A stretch of DNA of 64,000 bases. It comes from Ruminiclostridium sp. (lineage in GTDB: Bacteria > Bacillota > Clostridia > Oscillospirales > Ruminococcaceae). Positions 1 to 7,568 of this stretch are shown piece by piece (positions within the stretch are counted from its first letter, which is position 1; every line of letters starts with the position of its first letter). The notes below the pieces were generated by a model, which saw only the letters and a list, made by a program, of their open reading frames with translations, was not told the origin of the DNA and did no database searches. Location of the stretch: assembly GCA_017635095.1 (NCBI GenBank), contig JAGBMA010000151.1, forward strand, positions 1 to 64,000, given 5' to 3'. The translations under genes and the position numbers were made by a program.

Positions 1-345
1 GAGAAAACCTTTTTTTGGAAAAAAAGGCTTTTCTCTCTCCCCTCGACCCCTCTCTCTTTCCAAAAAAACTTTAGCAGCTGCCGCGCTAAACGGGACAGTT
101 TCTGCACAACATATAAAAACAGCAGACTCGAAAGTGACGAGTCTGCTGTATCTTTTGGTTGTGTATAAACTATCGGGTAAATCGCGGCAGCTTCGGGTGC
201 AGGGCTTGCCCTGCCGCCAGGCTCGGGGCGGCGTAAGCCCCGAAACCGTCTGTTAAGACGCGCGGGAGCGCCGGACACGGGGCGTGGGGCGGAGCCCCAC
301 ACGCGCGGGAGCGCCGGACTGACGGGGACGTGGGGCGGAGCCCCA
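1..345. repeat. Composite intergenic repeat, copy A (large imperfect palindrome plus GC hairpins)
   Basis: Gene-free stretch. Positions 76-192 form an imperfect palindrome of about 117 bp: both ends carry AGCTGCCGCG-type arms, the middle holds CAGCAGACTCG and its exact complement around a short loop, and the intervening arms match in part. The left flank (1-75) is nearly identical to 9521-9595, and the right flank (193 to about 275) recurs after the copies at 3544 and 9596. Short hairpins of the form GTGGGGC-GGA-GCCCCAC lie at 284-300 and 330-346. No protein is encoded; it looks like a dispersed MITE- or REP-like element. Confidence 0.8.
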
Positions 346-350
346 CGGCA

Positions 351-434
351 CTATGTACCTTGCTTTCGGGTGCCGGACATGAGCCGGAAAAGCCATGCGA
401 ATGCCTTAGGGCTCTTCATAACAAATACTTTCAT
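351..434 (-). CDS. spoVM: SpoVM-like spore coat assembly peptide (27 aa)
   Basis: A 27-residue peptide read on the minus strand, starting MKVFVMKSPKAFAWLFRLM. It has the layout of SpoVM, the roughly 26-residue amphipathic helix that recognises the convex forespore membrane and recruits SpoIVA: M-K, hydrophobic residues, K-x-P-K, then a hydrophobic/basic helix (the Bacillus peptide begins MKFYTIKLPKFLGG from memory). An AGGAGG ribosome site lies 7 nt before the ATG. It sits downstream of sigE, in line with sigma-E dependent expression of spoVM in other spore-formers. The identification rests on the short pattern and the context. Confidence 0.8.
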   Translation of the reverse strand: MKVFVMKSPKAFAWLFRLMSGTRKQGT

Positions 435-443
435 AAAAGCCTC

Positions 444-611
444 CTACCTGCAATTATTGACGAGAAGCAGACCCGCACCCACAAGTGCGGCTGCAAGAAA
501 GATAAGCAGGAAGCGATACGACAGAAAACAAAGCCATACTGCACCAACGGTTATAAGGATTACTGCTGCCGCGCACAGTACGCAGTTCGGTCTCCGTCTC
601 CTGCAGCGCAT
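444..611 (-). CDS. Small two-helix membrane protein (55 aa)
   Basis: A 55-residue frame with a good GGGAGGTG ribosome site 7 nt upstream of its ATG. It begins with a basic, Arg-rich and Cys-containing segment (MRCRRRRPNCVLC), followed by two hydrophobic helices at about residues 12-31 and 34-51. The stop lies 10 nt before the spoVM start, so the two are probably cotranscribed. I do not recognise a family. The position between sigE and spoVM suggests a sporulation role, but that is inference. Confidence 0.6.
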   Translation of the reverse strand: MRCRRRRPNCVLCAAAVILITVGAVWLCFLSYRFLLIFLAAALVGAGLLLVNNCR

Positions 612-670
612 TCCCGCTCACCTCCCTTTCTTCACTCCATACAGTCTATTCCTGCCGCCGGAAAGTGTTA

Positions 671-713
671 CAAAAACAAAAACGGACAGCCCGTGCGCGC
701 CGGCTGCCCGTTT
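671..713 (-). terminator. Rho-independent terminator after sigE
   Basis: On the minus strand a 12-bp stem (AAACGGGCAGCC paired with GGCTGTCCGTTT, one G-U pair) is followed by a T-rich run. It lies right after the sigE stop codon and separates sigE from the two small genes downstream. Confidence 0.75.
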
Positions 714-715
714 GG

Positions 716-1426
716 CTACTGTATTTTTTCGAGATCTTTGCGAAGCCGCTTTATTATGCGCTTTTCAAGGCGCGAGATGTAGCTCTGGGATATCCCGATA
801 AGATCCGCCACCTCTTTCTGAGTCATCTCCCTGCCGTCAATAAGCCCGAACCGCTTCTCCATTATAAACCGCTCCCGCTCGGGAAGCTTCGCCACCGATT
901 CGAGCAGCAGCTTCTTCTCTGCCTCGTTCTCGATGTTCTCGTTCACAACATCGTCCTCCGTCCCGAGAACGTCCGATAAAAGCAGCTCGTTCCCGTCCCA
1001 GTCTATGTTCAGCGGCTCTTCTATAGATATCTCCGAACGGTACTGGTTCGCCTTGCGGAGAAACATCAGTATCTCGTTTTCGATGCAGCGTGACGCGTAA
1101 GTTGCAAGCTTTATGTTCTTGTCGGGGCTGAAAGTGTTGACAGCCTTGATAAGCCCGATAGTTCCGATAGATATGAGATCTTCTATGCCTATGCCCGTGG
1201 ATTCAAACTTCTTGGCTATGTAAACTACGAGCCGCAGATTGTGCGTTATGAGCATTTCCCGCGCTGCATCTGAATCCTGCCGCAGCCCCTCGAACGCTTC
1301 TTCTTCCTCCTCCTTTGTGAGCGGCGCGGGCAGATTGTCCGAACCGTTGATGTAGTAGATCCCGCTTACCCTGCGCCTTGACATTATCCGGCGGATAAGT
1401 TCGTTGATCTTTACCGTTGTGTTCAT
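716..1426 (-). CDS. sigE: Pro-sigma-E, mother-cell sporulation sigma factor
   Basis: A 236-residue sigma-70 family protein. Region 2 is clear ([20 protein letters not shown], then [17 protein letters not shown] and [19 protein letters not shown]), and so is the C-terminal region 4 helix-turn-helix ([20 protein letters not shown]). The block [20 protein letters not shown] is diagnostic of sigma-E. About 24 residues precede the conserved YYI motif; this is the prosequence removed by SpoIIGA and is slightly shorter than in Bacillus. sigE directs early mother-cell transcription after engulfment begins. It follows spoIIGA by 12 nt, the classic spoIIG operon arrangement. Confidence 0.97.
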   Translation of the reverse strand: MNTTVKINELIRRIMSRRRVSGIYYINGSDNLPAPLTKEEEEEAFEGLRQDSDAAREMLITHNLRLVVYIAKKFESTGIGIEDLISIGTIGLIKAVNTFSPDKNIKLATYASRCIENEILMFLRKANQYRSEISIEEPLNIDWDGNELLLSDVLGTEDDVVNENIENEAEKKLLLESVAKLPERERFIMEKRFGLIDGREMTQKEVADLIGISQSYISRLEKRIIKRLRKDLEKIQ

Positions 1427-1438
1427 TTTCCTTCTCCT

Positions 1439-2269
1439 TTACATCAGAAGCTTCGCCGGTATGACCGCGTCGAAGCCGTCATTCTCAAACGCGCCGCTCA
1501 CTCCGATCAGCGCATCGAGCGTTATGCTCTCTCCCCGGAACAGCGCCGTCACTTTCCCGGGTCTGAACGCGGGTATCACGGCTCCGCCCGATGCAGTCCT
1601 CATAGGTATGAGCCGTATCCCGGAAACGTCGTCGGTGCAGCCCCGGAGGTACGCCGCGGCATTCTCCGGCATCACTTGACCGACCGCCTCAGCCCGACAG
1701 ACGATCACAGGCCGTCCGGTGAGAAAGTCCCGCAGGTAATTCCCGCTGTCCGCCACGGCAGCCACTTCCGTGCTGCGCCCGTGATCTTCTATGGTGAGCA
1801 GTACCCTTTCATCTGCCTCGGGACTGTCTGTGAAACGCCGCAGCAAGGACAGCGCGCCGTAAATGACCGCGGACGATATCACGAGCACAAGCGCGGAAAT
1901 GCTCATATATACATACCCGTTGGCAGAGAAAACGATATCGCTCCCGGTAAGCTCATGGATAAGCACCGCAGCCCCGCATATCAGCATACTAACGGCAATG
2001 CTGACAAACGAACGCAGCGCAAGCAGCCGGAAGCTCCCGAAGCCGAATGCCGCAAGCACAGTTATGACCGTGAGCGCGGCTTTGAGCAGAAGCGAAGTGA
2101 CCATGCCCGCCCCGAGCATTGCCGCCAGCGATGCAAACCCGCCGAACACCGACGCGAGCGCCGTTCTTCTGAACGTTATCCGCGTGTGCAGTATCCGTGA
2201 GACTGCACGAAGAGTAAAGTAGGTTATGTAAATGTTCAGTATGATAAGTACGTCAATATATACCGTCAT
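1439..2269 (-). CDS. spoIIGA: Sigma-E processing peptidase SpoIIGA
   Basis: A 276-residue protein whose N-terminal half is made of about five hydrophobic helices (residues 1-150). The C-terminal half is a cytoplasmic aspartic-protease-like domain with AAVADSGNYLRDF, the DSGN motif that holds the catalytic Asp, followed by LTGRPVIVC. SpoIIGA cleaves the prosequence of sigma-E in response to the forespore signal SpoIIR. It is the first gene of the operon and immediately precedes sigE, which settles the identity. The ATG follows a promoter with a long spacer. Confidence 0.93.
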   Translation of the reverse strand: MTVYIDVLIILNIYITYFTLRAVSRILHTRITFRRTALASVFGGFASLAAMLGAGMVTSLLLKAALTVITVLAAFGFGSFRLLALRSFVSIAVSMLICGAAVLIHELTGSDIVFSANGYVYMSISALVLVISSAVIYGALSLLRRFTDSPEADERVLLTIEDHGRSTEVAAVADSGNYLRDFLTGRPVIVCRAEAVGQVMPENAAAYLRGCTDDVSGIRLIPMRTASGGAVIPAFRPGKVTALFRGESITLDALIGVSGAFENDGFDAVIPAKLLM

Positions 2270-2303
2270 AGCTCAAACCGCACTTTTCCGTGTCTTTGAT
2301 ATG

Positions 2304-2336
2304 ATTATATCACTGCAGGCGTGAGAAAAATGTCAA
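2304..2336 (-). promoter_or_regulatory. spoIIG promoter with 21-bp spacer and Spo0A-like box
   Basis: On the minus strand TTGACA (2336-2331) and TATAAT (2309-2304) are both consensus but 21 bp apart, 4 more than the optimum. The Bacillus spoIIG promoter is known for the same oddity (22 bp), which makes it depend on Spo0A-P. TGTCAAA (2331-2337), one mismatch from the 0A box TGTCGAA, overlaps the -35, as expected. Confidence 0.75.
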
Positions 2337-2414
2337 AACGCGGGCGCAAATAAGCTGTTATTTTTGCGGAAATGAACAAAAATAAGTTTTTTTCGGAAAA
2401 TCCTGCCAAAAAGC

Positions 2415-2442
2415 TAAAGTTTTTTTGCAGTCCTGACGATAT
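2415..2442 (+). promoter_or_regulatory. Sigma-D (sigma-28) type flagellar promoter
   Basis: TAAAGTTT (2415-2422) and GACGATAT (2435-2442) match the sigma-D/FliA consensus elements (TAAAGTTT and GCCGATAT/A, one mismatch). TAAA and the -10 are separated by 16 nt, within the Bacillus sigma-D range. It lies 43 bp before the start of the FliD-C-like gene. Confidence 0.65.
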
Positions 2443-2485
2443 AACATATGGATAAATATGTTTGATTCCGGAAGGAGTGATATAT

Positions 2486-3457
2486 ATGAGTAACCTCAAT
2501 TTTAACTACGGCTCACTTCAAAGCCTTTCAACAGCACAGAAAACAGAGTTTGCACTCAGCAACGTCAAGCAGTCCGGCGACGATGACGTTAATCTCAATC
2601 AGAGCATTTTCAAGGCGTACCTCGAAACTCTGAAAGAGAAATCCGACGAAGCGACCAAAAAGACGCTCCAGCAGCTCCAGAACACCCCGATAAGCGCAGT
2701 CGGCAGACTTTTCGGCGATCTTCAGGTCAATTCTGTCGAGCAGGTCGGCAAGATCTTCGACGATCTGCGCATAAAGCCCACCGACGAGGTCGATTCGATA
2801 CTCGGCGCAATGCGCACAAAAGTCTCGGAGCAGATCCAGAAGGCTGCGGAGACAAAGGCTGCCAAAGCCGATCCGGCTTCCAAGGCTGAAAAGGCTGAGG
2901 AGAAAGAGAACTACCTGCAGAAGTTCATCAGAACATCTACAGAAAAGCTTTCAAAGACGAACGACGAGCTCTACAAGAAGTCCGAGGATCTTTCTGCTTC
3001 CGCATCGAGCCTCAAGGAGGCGGTCAAGCGCGATGAGACTACCGGCGAGCGCAACAGGGACGAGATGGACAGAGCGGCGGAGGATTTCGTAAGCCGCTAC
3101 AACACTTTTGCAGACACGGTCAAAGCTTCCCAGAACAACACCGTGAACGGCAAGTCTAAATTCATCGACGATATGCTTGATGCATACAGCTCACGCCTCG
3201 AAAAGGTAGGCATCACCAAGAACGATGACGGAAAGCTCGAACTTGACACGAACAAGCTCAACTCTGCTTCCGACCGCGATCTCGAAAAAGCATTCGAGAA
3301 AGACGATTCTTTCGCCGAATTCATTGACGCTCAGGCCAAGCAGCTCTCCGCTTATGCCCAGACCGATCTTTACCAGAACGCCAGCGCATACACCGATGCC
3401 GGCAACATCACTCAGGTCTCCAACATCAGCGGTTCCTATTTCAATATGCTCGGCTGA
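2486..3457 (+). CDS. FliD C-terminal-like, coiled-coil protein of the motility regulon
   Basis: A 323-residue soluble protein. The start at 2486 is chosen because GGAAGGAGTG lies just upstream; an in-frame ATG at 2462 lacks such a site. Residues 1-110 are helical. About 110-150 are a Lys/Ala/Glu-rich linker. From about 190 the pattern DFVSRYNTFADTVKASQ, then LEKVGITKNDDGKLELDTNK, resembles the C-terminal domain of the flagellar cap FliD (the 'iGI.....G.L.lD..kl' signature). It has no signal peptide, TM segment or FliD N-domain. A sigma-D type promoter precedes it, which supports a flagellar or secreted motility role. The next gene is on the other strand. Confidence 0.55.
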   Translation: MSNLNFNYGSLQSLSTAQKTEFALSNVKQSGDDDVNLNQSIFKAYLETLKEKSDEATKKTLQQLQNTPISAVGRLFGDLQVNSVEQVGKIFDDLRIKPTDEVDSILGAMRTKVSEQIQKAAETKAAKADPASKAEKAEEKENYLQKFIRTSTEKLSKTNDELYKKSEDLSASASSLKEAVKRDETTGERNRDEMDRAAEDFVSRYNTFADTVKASQNNTVNGKSKFIDDMLDAYSSRLEKVGITKNDDGKLELDTNKLNSASDRDLEKAFEKDDSFAEFIDAQAKQLSAYAQTDLYQNASAYTDAGNITQVSNISGSYFNMLG

Positions 3458-3469
3458 CCGGCGCGTCTG

Positions 3470-3770
3470 CGGACGCGCTGTCTTCGCAGACGGCGCTGGG
3501 GCTACGCGCCCCCGTCCCGCGGCAGGGCAAGCCCTGCACCTGCAGCTGCCGCGCTAAGCGAGACAGTAATCTGCACAACATACAAAAACAGCAGACCCGA
3601 ATGTAACGAGTCTGCTGTATCTTTTTGTTGTGTATAAACTATCGTGTAAATCGCGACAGCTTCGGGTGCAGGGCTTGCCCTGCCGCGGGGTTCGGGGCGG
3701 CGTAAGCCCCGAAACCGTCTGTTAAGACGCGCGTGAGCGCCGGACACGCCGCCCGCGTAGGGCAACCGGG
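3470..3770. repeat. Composite intergenic repeat, copy B
   Basis: The 118-bp imperfect palindrome lies at 3544-3661 (AGCTGCCGCG ... CGCGACAGCT; centre CAGCAGACCCG/CGAGTCTGCTG, one mismatch). In this copy the dyad extends further: CGCGGCAGGGCAAGCCCTGC on the left is mirrored by GCAGGGCTTGCCCTGCCGCG on the right, giving about 190 bp of dyad symmetry (3509-3700). The left flank seen in copies A and C is absent. There is no coding sequence. Confidence 0.8.
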
Positions 3771-3771
3771 C

Positions 3772-4164
3772 TCAAAGGAGAGATTCGCCTTTGCCCATTA
3801 CAGCGATGTCAACGGCAGTCGCGTCTTCGAGGTGGAAGACAGCGAGCTTGTTGCCGGTCTTTTCGTTGTAGATCTCTTCGAGGTGAGCTGAGGAGATCAT
3901 CTGCTGAGCGTACTTGGGATCGTCTTCAAATACAGCCTTGCCGGTGTATCTGAGCCAGTGCCCGTTGCTCTTGCACGCGGCGATCTCAACGCGGGGCTCA
4001 GCTCTGAGCTGCTTGTAAACATCTTTGAACTCACCTACGCCGAACATCACCTTGCCGTCGGCTTCAATGTGAGCTCCGAGCGGGCGGAGCTTCGGCTGAC
4101 CGTTATCCACGGTAGCTAGGAAGAACACGCCTGCTTCGGTAAGGAAATCACTTATTCTGCTCAT
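3772..4164 (-). CDS. Pyridoxamine 5'-phosphate oxidase-like flavin protein
   Basis: A 130-residue split-barrel protein of the PNPOx-like superfamily. It opens ISDFLTEAGVFFLATVDNGQ-PKLRPLG, the typical N-terminal strand pair of small FMN- or F420-type oxidoreductases in this family, and continues with the VMFGVGEFKDVYKQL and VEIAACKSNGHWLRYTGKA blocks. Its substrate cannot be told; clostridial members are often annotated only as NimA- or PNPOx-like. It starts 10 nt after the stop of the upstream sortase gene, so the two share a transcript, though a functional link is not evident. Confidence 0.8.
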   Translation of the reverse strand: MSRISDFLTEAGVFFLATVDNGQPKLRPLGAHIEADGKVMFGVGEFKDVYKQLRAEPRVEIAACKSNGHWLRYTGKAVFEDDPKYAQQMISSAHLEEIYNEKTGNKLAVFHLEDATAVDIAVMGKGESLL

Positions 4165-4174
4165 GAACGCCGCC

Positions 4175-5689
4175 TTATGAATTCTTCTTCTTCCATGCAG
4201 CGTAACCCTGCATAAGGCTTGTCGGCCAGCTTCTGCCTGCCCACTTGCCGCCGTTTACCTTGTAGTAATATGTGAAGTAGAGCGGGCTCTTGTTCACATA
4301 AGCCTTGGAGGTATTGATCTTAGCGGATTCGCCGCTGCGGAGTTCTCTTGTGAAGAGGACGAATCTTGTGTCAACGTCAGCGCCGAAGGGATAGAAGCAG
4401 GTGGAAAGTGTAAGGAACTTATCGCCGTACTTGATATCAACAGCGGGGTTGTAGAATACGCTTCTGTCGAATACATTCTCGAAGTACTTGTAGAATGTGC
4501 CTTCGGTTTTGAAGTTCTGAGCGGTATGGTACTTGAATACCGAGCCGTGCTTCTTGTCTGTGTTTACGAACATACCTGCAAATACAACGTAAGTGCTTGT
4601 TCCGCCGTATGCAGACTCATAAGTGATAGTCGGGTGGTTGAGGTAGAAGTTGAGGCTTCCGTATCTTGCGGGATAGTAGTTTGTGATCTTTGCAAGGCCA
4701 ACGCCTGTGCGGATATTATGACCGTAAACAACGAGGTTGTCAGGACGCTGTTTTGCAGTGACCTTTACATGATAATCCGCAAATGTGGTGCCGACCTTGG
4801 TGGGGTCATAAGCGCCGTAGAAGTCATGTGTGAGGTAGAATCTGTTGTCTGTAGCCTGAACTACGGGGAAGTCGATAGGAGTATCCTTGATGGTGAGCCA
4901 GCCGATGAAGTCTGTGCTGAGCTTCTTCATATACTCGATATCATGCTTGATAGCGTACTTCTTTGTACCGTAACGGTAACCGCAAACGTGCTCCTTCGCA
5001 GCAACAGCGGCGCTTGTAGCGGAAGTAGCGCCCTTTGTGAGCTTAGCGGAGACTGCCGAACTCTGCATTTGTTCCTTGACATCGCCGTTCTTCTTTATAA
5101 GTGCAGCAACCTTGAACTTATATGTGCCGGCGGGGAGGTTCTTGAATGTGAACTTTGTGCCGGTGATATTCTTATATGTCTTGTACTGCTTTGTTACCGA
5201 ATCGTAAATGAGTATGCGGTAGCCTGCAGCGCCGGTTACTTTCTTCCATGTGAGCTTGATAGCGGTAGCGGAAGTTGTGGCCTTGAAGTTAGCGGGAGCG
5301 GAAAGCTTTGTGGTGACAGACTGTGCATTGGACTGGGTCTGTTCAACGAGCTTGCTTCCGGACTTTACGAGAGCAGCGATCTTGAATCGGTATGTAGTGC
5401 CTGCCTTGAGTCCCGAAACCGTGCAGCTTGTACCGCTTACATTCTTGTACTTGACGAACTTCTTTGTCTTGGTGTTGTACGCATAAACTCTGTAACCGCT
5501 GGCACCCTTTACCTTGCTCCATTTGAGCTTGATCGACTTATCCTTGATAGTGGCAGTGATCGTCTTGGGTGCTGCAAGCTTTGTAGCGGCGCTTGCAGTG
5601 ACGGTAAGCGGTTCTGCGATCTGGGGAGCGGCTGAGAACGCCATGATACCGGCGAGGAGCGCGCCCAGAACTCTCATTCTCATCTTCAT
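4175..5689 (-). CDS. Secreted class B-like sortase with two fibronectin type III domains
   Basis: A 504-residue protein: signal peptide (about 1-35, ending TVTASAA), FN3 domain 1 (about 38-128, KLKWSKVKGASGYRVYAYN), FN3 domain 2 (about 130-220, the same KLTWKKVTGAAGYR pattern), then a sortase domain (about 240-460). The sortase triad is visible: His in VVYGHN, Cys in TLSTC, Arg in DTRFVLFTR. Class B-like spacing and WLTIKDTPIDFPVV support the class. Sortases normally have a bare N-terminal anchor; here FN3 domains precede the catalytic part and the signal peptide looks cleavable. A sorting-signal-like protein is encoded at 38886-40520. The promoter lies at 5765-5793. Confidence 0.85.
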   Translation of the reverse strand: MKMRMRVLGALLAGIMAFSAAPQIAEPLTVTASAATKLAAPKTITATIKDKSIKLKWSKVKGASGYRVYAYNTKTKKFVKYKNVSGTSCTVSGLKAGTTYRFKIAALVKSGSKLVEQTQSNAQSVTTKLSAPANFKATTSATAIKLTWKKVTGAAGYRILIYDSVTKQYKTYKNITGTKFTFKNLPAGTYKFKVAALIKKNGDVKEQMQSSAVSAKLTKGATSATSAAVAAKEHVCGYRYGTKKYAIKHDIEYMKKLSTDFIGWLTIKDTPIDFPVVQATDNRFYLTHDFYGAYDPTKVGTTFADYHVKVTAKQRPDNLVVYGHNIRTGVGLAKITNYYPARYGSLNFYLNHPTITYESAYGGTSTYVVFAGMFVNTDKKHGSVFKYHTAQNFKTEGTFYKYFENVFDRSVFYNPAVDIKYGDKFLTLSTCFYPFGADVDTRFVLFTRELRSGESAKINTSKAYVNKSPLYFTYYYKVNGGKWAGRSWPTSLMQGYAAWKKKNS

Positions 5690-5764
5690 ATCATATATCC
5701 TTTCGCCTGCGGCATTAGCCGCGAATGAACTTCTTCTGCCGCCTCAAAGGGTGACAGTGATATT

Positions 5765-5793
5765 ATTATACCACAAAATCATCACGTTGTCAT
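5765..5793 (-). promoter_or_regulatory. Sigma-A promoter of the sortase operon
   Basis: Minus strand ATGACA, 17-bp spacer, TATAAT, with TGTGG just upstream of the -10. It is 76 bp upstream of the sortase start. Confidence 0.65.
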
Positions 5794-5857
5794 CACCTCA
5801 GCCAAAAAATTATTGAAAATTTAACAGCCGTTTTTTATGCAATTTGCCAACTGCAGC

Positions 5858-5900
5858 AAAAAACACGGCAGATTGTAACATTTCTGTTACCTTCTGCCGC
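5858..5900 (-). terminator. Terminator after proS
   Basis: Minus strand 15-nt arms (CGGCAGAAGGTAACA and TGTTACAATCTGCCG, two mismatches) around a GAAA tetraloop, followed by TGTTTTTT. Confidence 0.85.
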
Positions 5901-5921
5901 GTTGTATTGCAAATCACATCA

Positions 5922-7361
5922 TCAATACGCCTTGCCCCAGTAAACCATGTGCTTTGCGGGCTTTCCGCAGCACACGCACTTGTCGGAGAGCTGCTCCTGG
6001 TCGAAGGGTATGCAGCGGGAACCGACGCCGGTCTTAGCCTTTACCTCGTCCTCGCAGGCTTCCTCACCGCACCACATAGCCTTAACGAAGCCGTCGCCCT
6101 TTTCTTCGAGCACTTTTATGATCTCGTCTATGCTCGTGCACGCGTATGTGCGTCTCTCACGGTTCTCAAGAGCCTTTTGGTAAAGTCCGTCGTGTACAGC
6201 CTGAAGCTTCTCCGCCGTTGCCTTTTCGAGGTCTTCGAGCTTCACGAAGCTCTTTTCGCTGTTGTGACGGGTAACGATGACACACTGGTCATTCTCTATA
6301 TCCTTGGGTCCGATCTCTATACGCACCGGAACGCCCTTCATCTCATATTCCGCGTACTTCCAGCCCGGCGAGTTCTCGCTGTCGTCGAGCTTTACGCGAA
6401 GTCCTGCTTTCCTGAGCCTGTCGCGGAGCTCCCCGGCCTTTTCGAGAACGCCCTCCTTGTGCTGTGCCACGGGAATGATCACAGCCTGTATGGGAGCGAC
6501 CGCCGGCGGGAGAGCAAGACCGCTGTTATCGCCGTGAGTCATGATTATAGCGCCGATAAGACGTGTTGTCATGCCCCAGCTCGTCTGGTGAGGATATGTG
6601 AGCTGGTTGTCCTTGTTGGCGTACTGAATATCGAAAGCTTTTGCGAAACCGTCGCCGAAATAGTGGGAGGTGCCCGCCTGGAGCGCTTTTCCGTCGTGCA
6701 TGAGGGCTTCGATAGCATATGTGGCTACCGCGCCGGCGAACTTGTCGCTCTCGGTCTTTCTTCCCTTTACCACCGGTATAGCAAGGGACTCCTCACAGAA
6801 CTGAGCATAAAGATTAAGCATACGCTCTGTCTCTTCAACAGCTTCCTCGGCGGTAGCGTGTATCGTATGACCTTCCTGCCAGAGAAACTCTCTTGAACGC
6901 AGGAACGGTCTTGTGGTCTTTTCCCAGCGTACAACGTTCACCCACTGGTTGTAGAGCTTCGGGAGATCGCGGTAAGAATGCACCACGTTCTTGTAATGCT
7001 CGCAGAAGAGGGTCTCCGAGGTCGGACGCACACAGAGGCGCTCTTCAAGCTTTTCACTTCCGCCCATAGTTACCCACGCGCATTCCGGCGCAAATCCCTC
7101 AACGTGATCCTTTTCCTTTTCGAGCAGGCTCTCGGGAATGAACATAGGCATACAAACATTCTCATGGCCGGTCTCCTTGAACATACCGTCGAGAATGCGC
7201 TGGATATTCTCCCAGATCGCGTAGCCATAGGGACGTATCGCCATGCAGCCCTTTACGCTCGTGTACTCTATGAGCTCGGCTTTCTTGACTATGTCGGTGT
7301 ACCACTGGGCGAAATCCTCGTCCATAGAGGTGATCGCATTCACCATTTTCTTATCTGCCAT
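5922..7361 (-). CDS. proS: Prolyl-tRNA synthetase, archaeal/eukaryotic type (ProS type 3)
   Basis: A 479-residue class II synthetase that charges tRNA-Pro. Motif 2 ([20 protein letters not shown]) and motif 3 ([11 protein letters not shown]) are present. It lacks the editing insertion of the long bacterial form. It has the short C-terminal domain of the archaeal-type enzyme with clustered cysteines (CGEEAC, then DKCVCCGKP), probably a zinc site. The GGAGGAAATC ribosome site supports the ATG at 7361. It is monocistronic, divergent from the VanY-like gene and closed by a strong terminator. No T-box fits in the 200-bp upstream region. Confidence 0.95.
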   Translation of the reverse strand: MADKKMVNAITSMDEDFAQWYTDIVKKAELIEYTSVKGCMAIRPYGYAIWENIQRILDGMFKETGHENVCMPMFIPESLLEKEKDHVEGFAPECAWVTMGGSEKLEERLCVRPTSETLFCEHYKNVVHSYRDLPKLYNQWVNVVRWEKTTRPFLRSREFLWQEGHTIHATAEEAVEETERMLNLYAQFCEESLAIPVVKGRKTESDKFAGAVATYAIEALMHDGKALQAGTSHYFGDGFAKAFDIQYANKDNQLTYPHQTSWGMTTRLIGAIIMTHGDNSGLALPPAVAPIQAVIIPVAQHKEGVLEKAGELRDRLRKAGLRVKLDDSENSPGWKYAEYEMKGVPVRIEIGPKDIENDQCVIVTRHNSEKSFVKLEDLEKATAEKLQAVHDGLYQKALENRERRTYACTSIDEIIKVLEEKGDGFVKAMWCGEEACEDEVKAKTGVGSRCIPFDQEQLSDKCVCCGKPAKHMVYWGKAY

Positions 7362-7487
7362 TTTGATTTCCTCCGGATCATAATGAAAAATTATCCTGTT
7401 TATTATATACTATTTTTTATGATTTTGCAATACCCTTACAGCAAATATTTGCATTATGAGACATTTTGCGGCAAAATCGTCAAAGAC

Positions 7488-7516
7488 TTGACAGCAGTTT
7501 TATTTTGTGGTATAAT
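7488..7516 (+). promoter_or_regulatory. Sigma-A promoter of the VanY-like gene
   Basis: TTGACA (7488-7493), 17 bp, TATAAT (7511-7516), a full consensus with a TGTGG extension. It rules out translation starts upstream of about 7525. Confidence 0.85.
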
Positions 7517-7568
7517 GTCATCTGAACAACAATATATTGTGCATAATGCATTACTAAGGAAGTCTGAA

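Noticed and set aside
330..979. Plus-strand frames of 100-150 aa in the region 330-979
   Set aside because: They overlap spoVM, the two-helix gene and sigE on the other strand, have no ribosome site and low-complexity composition.
7362..7487. T-box leader before proS
   Set aside because: The interval is short and shows neither a T-box sequence nor a specifier stem.
6978..7568. Upstream extension of the VanY-like protein
   Set aside because: A consensus promoter at 7488-7516 lies inside it, and the lipoprotein signal starts at 7569.
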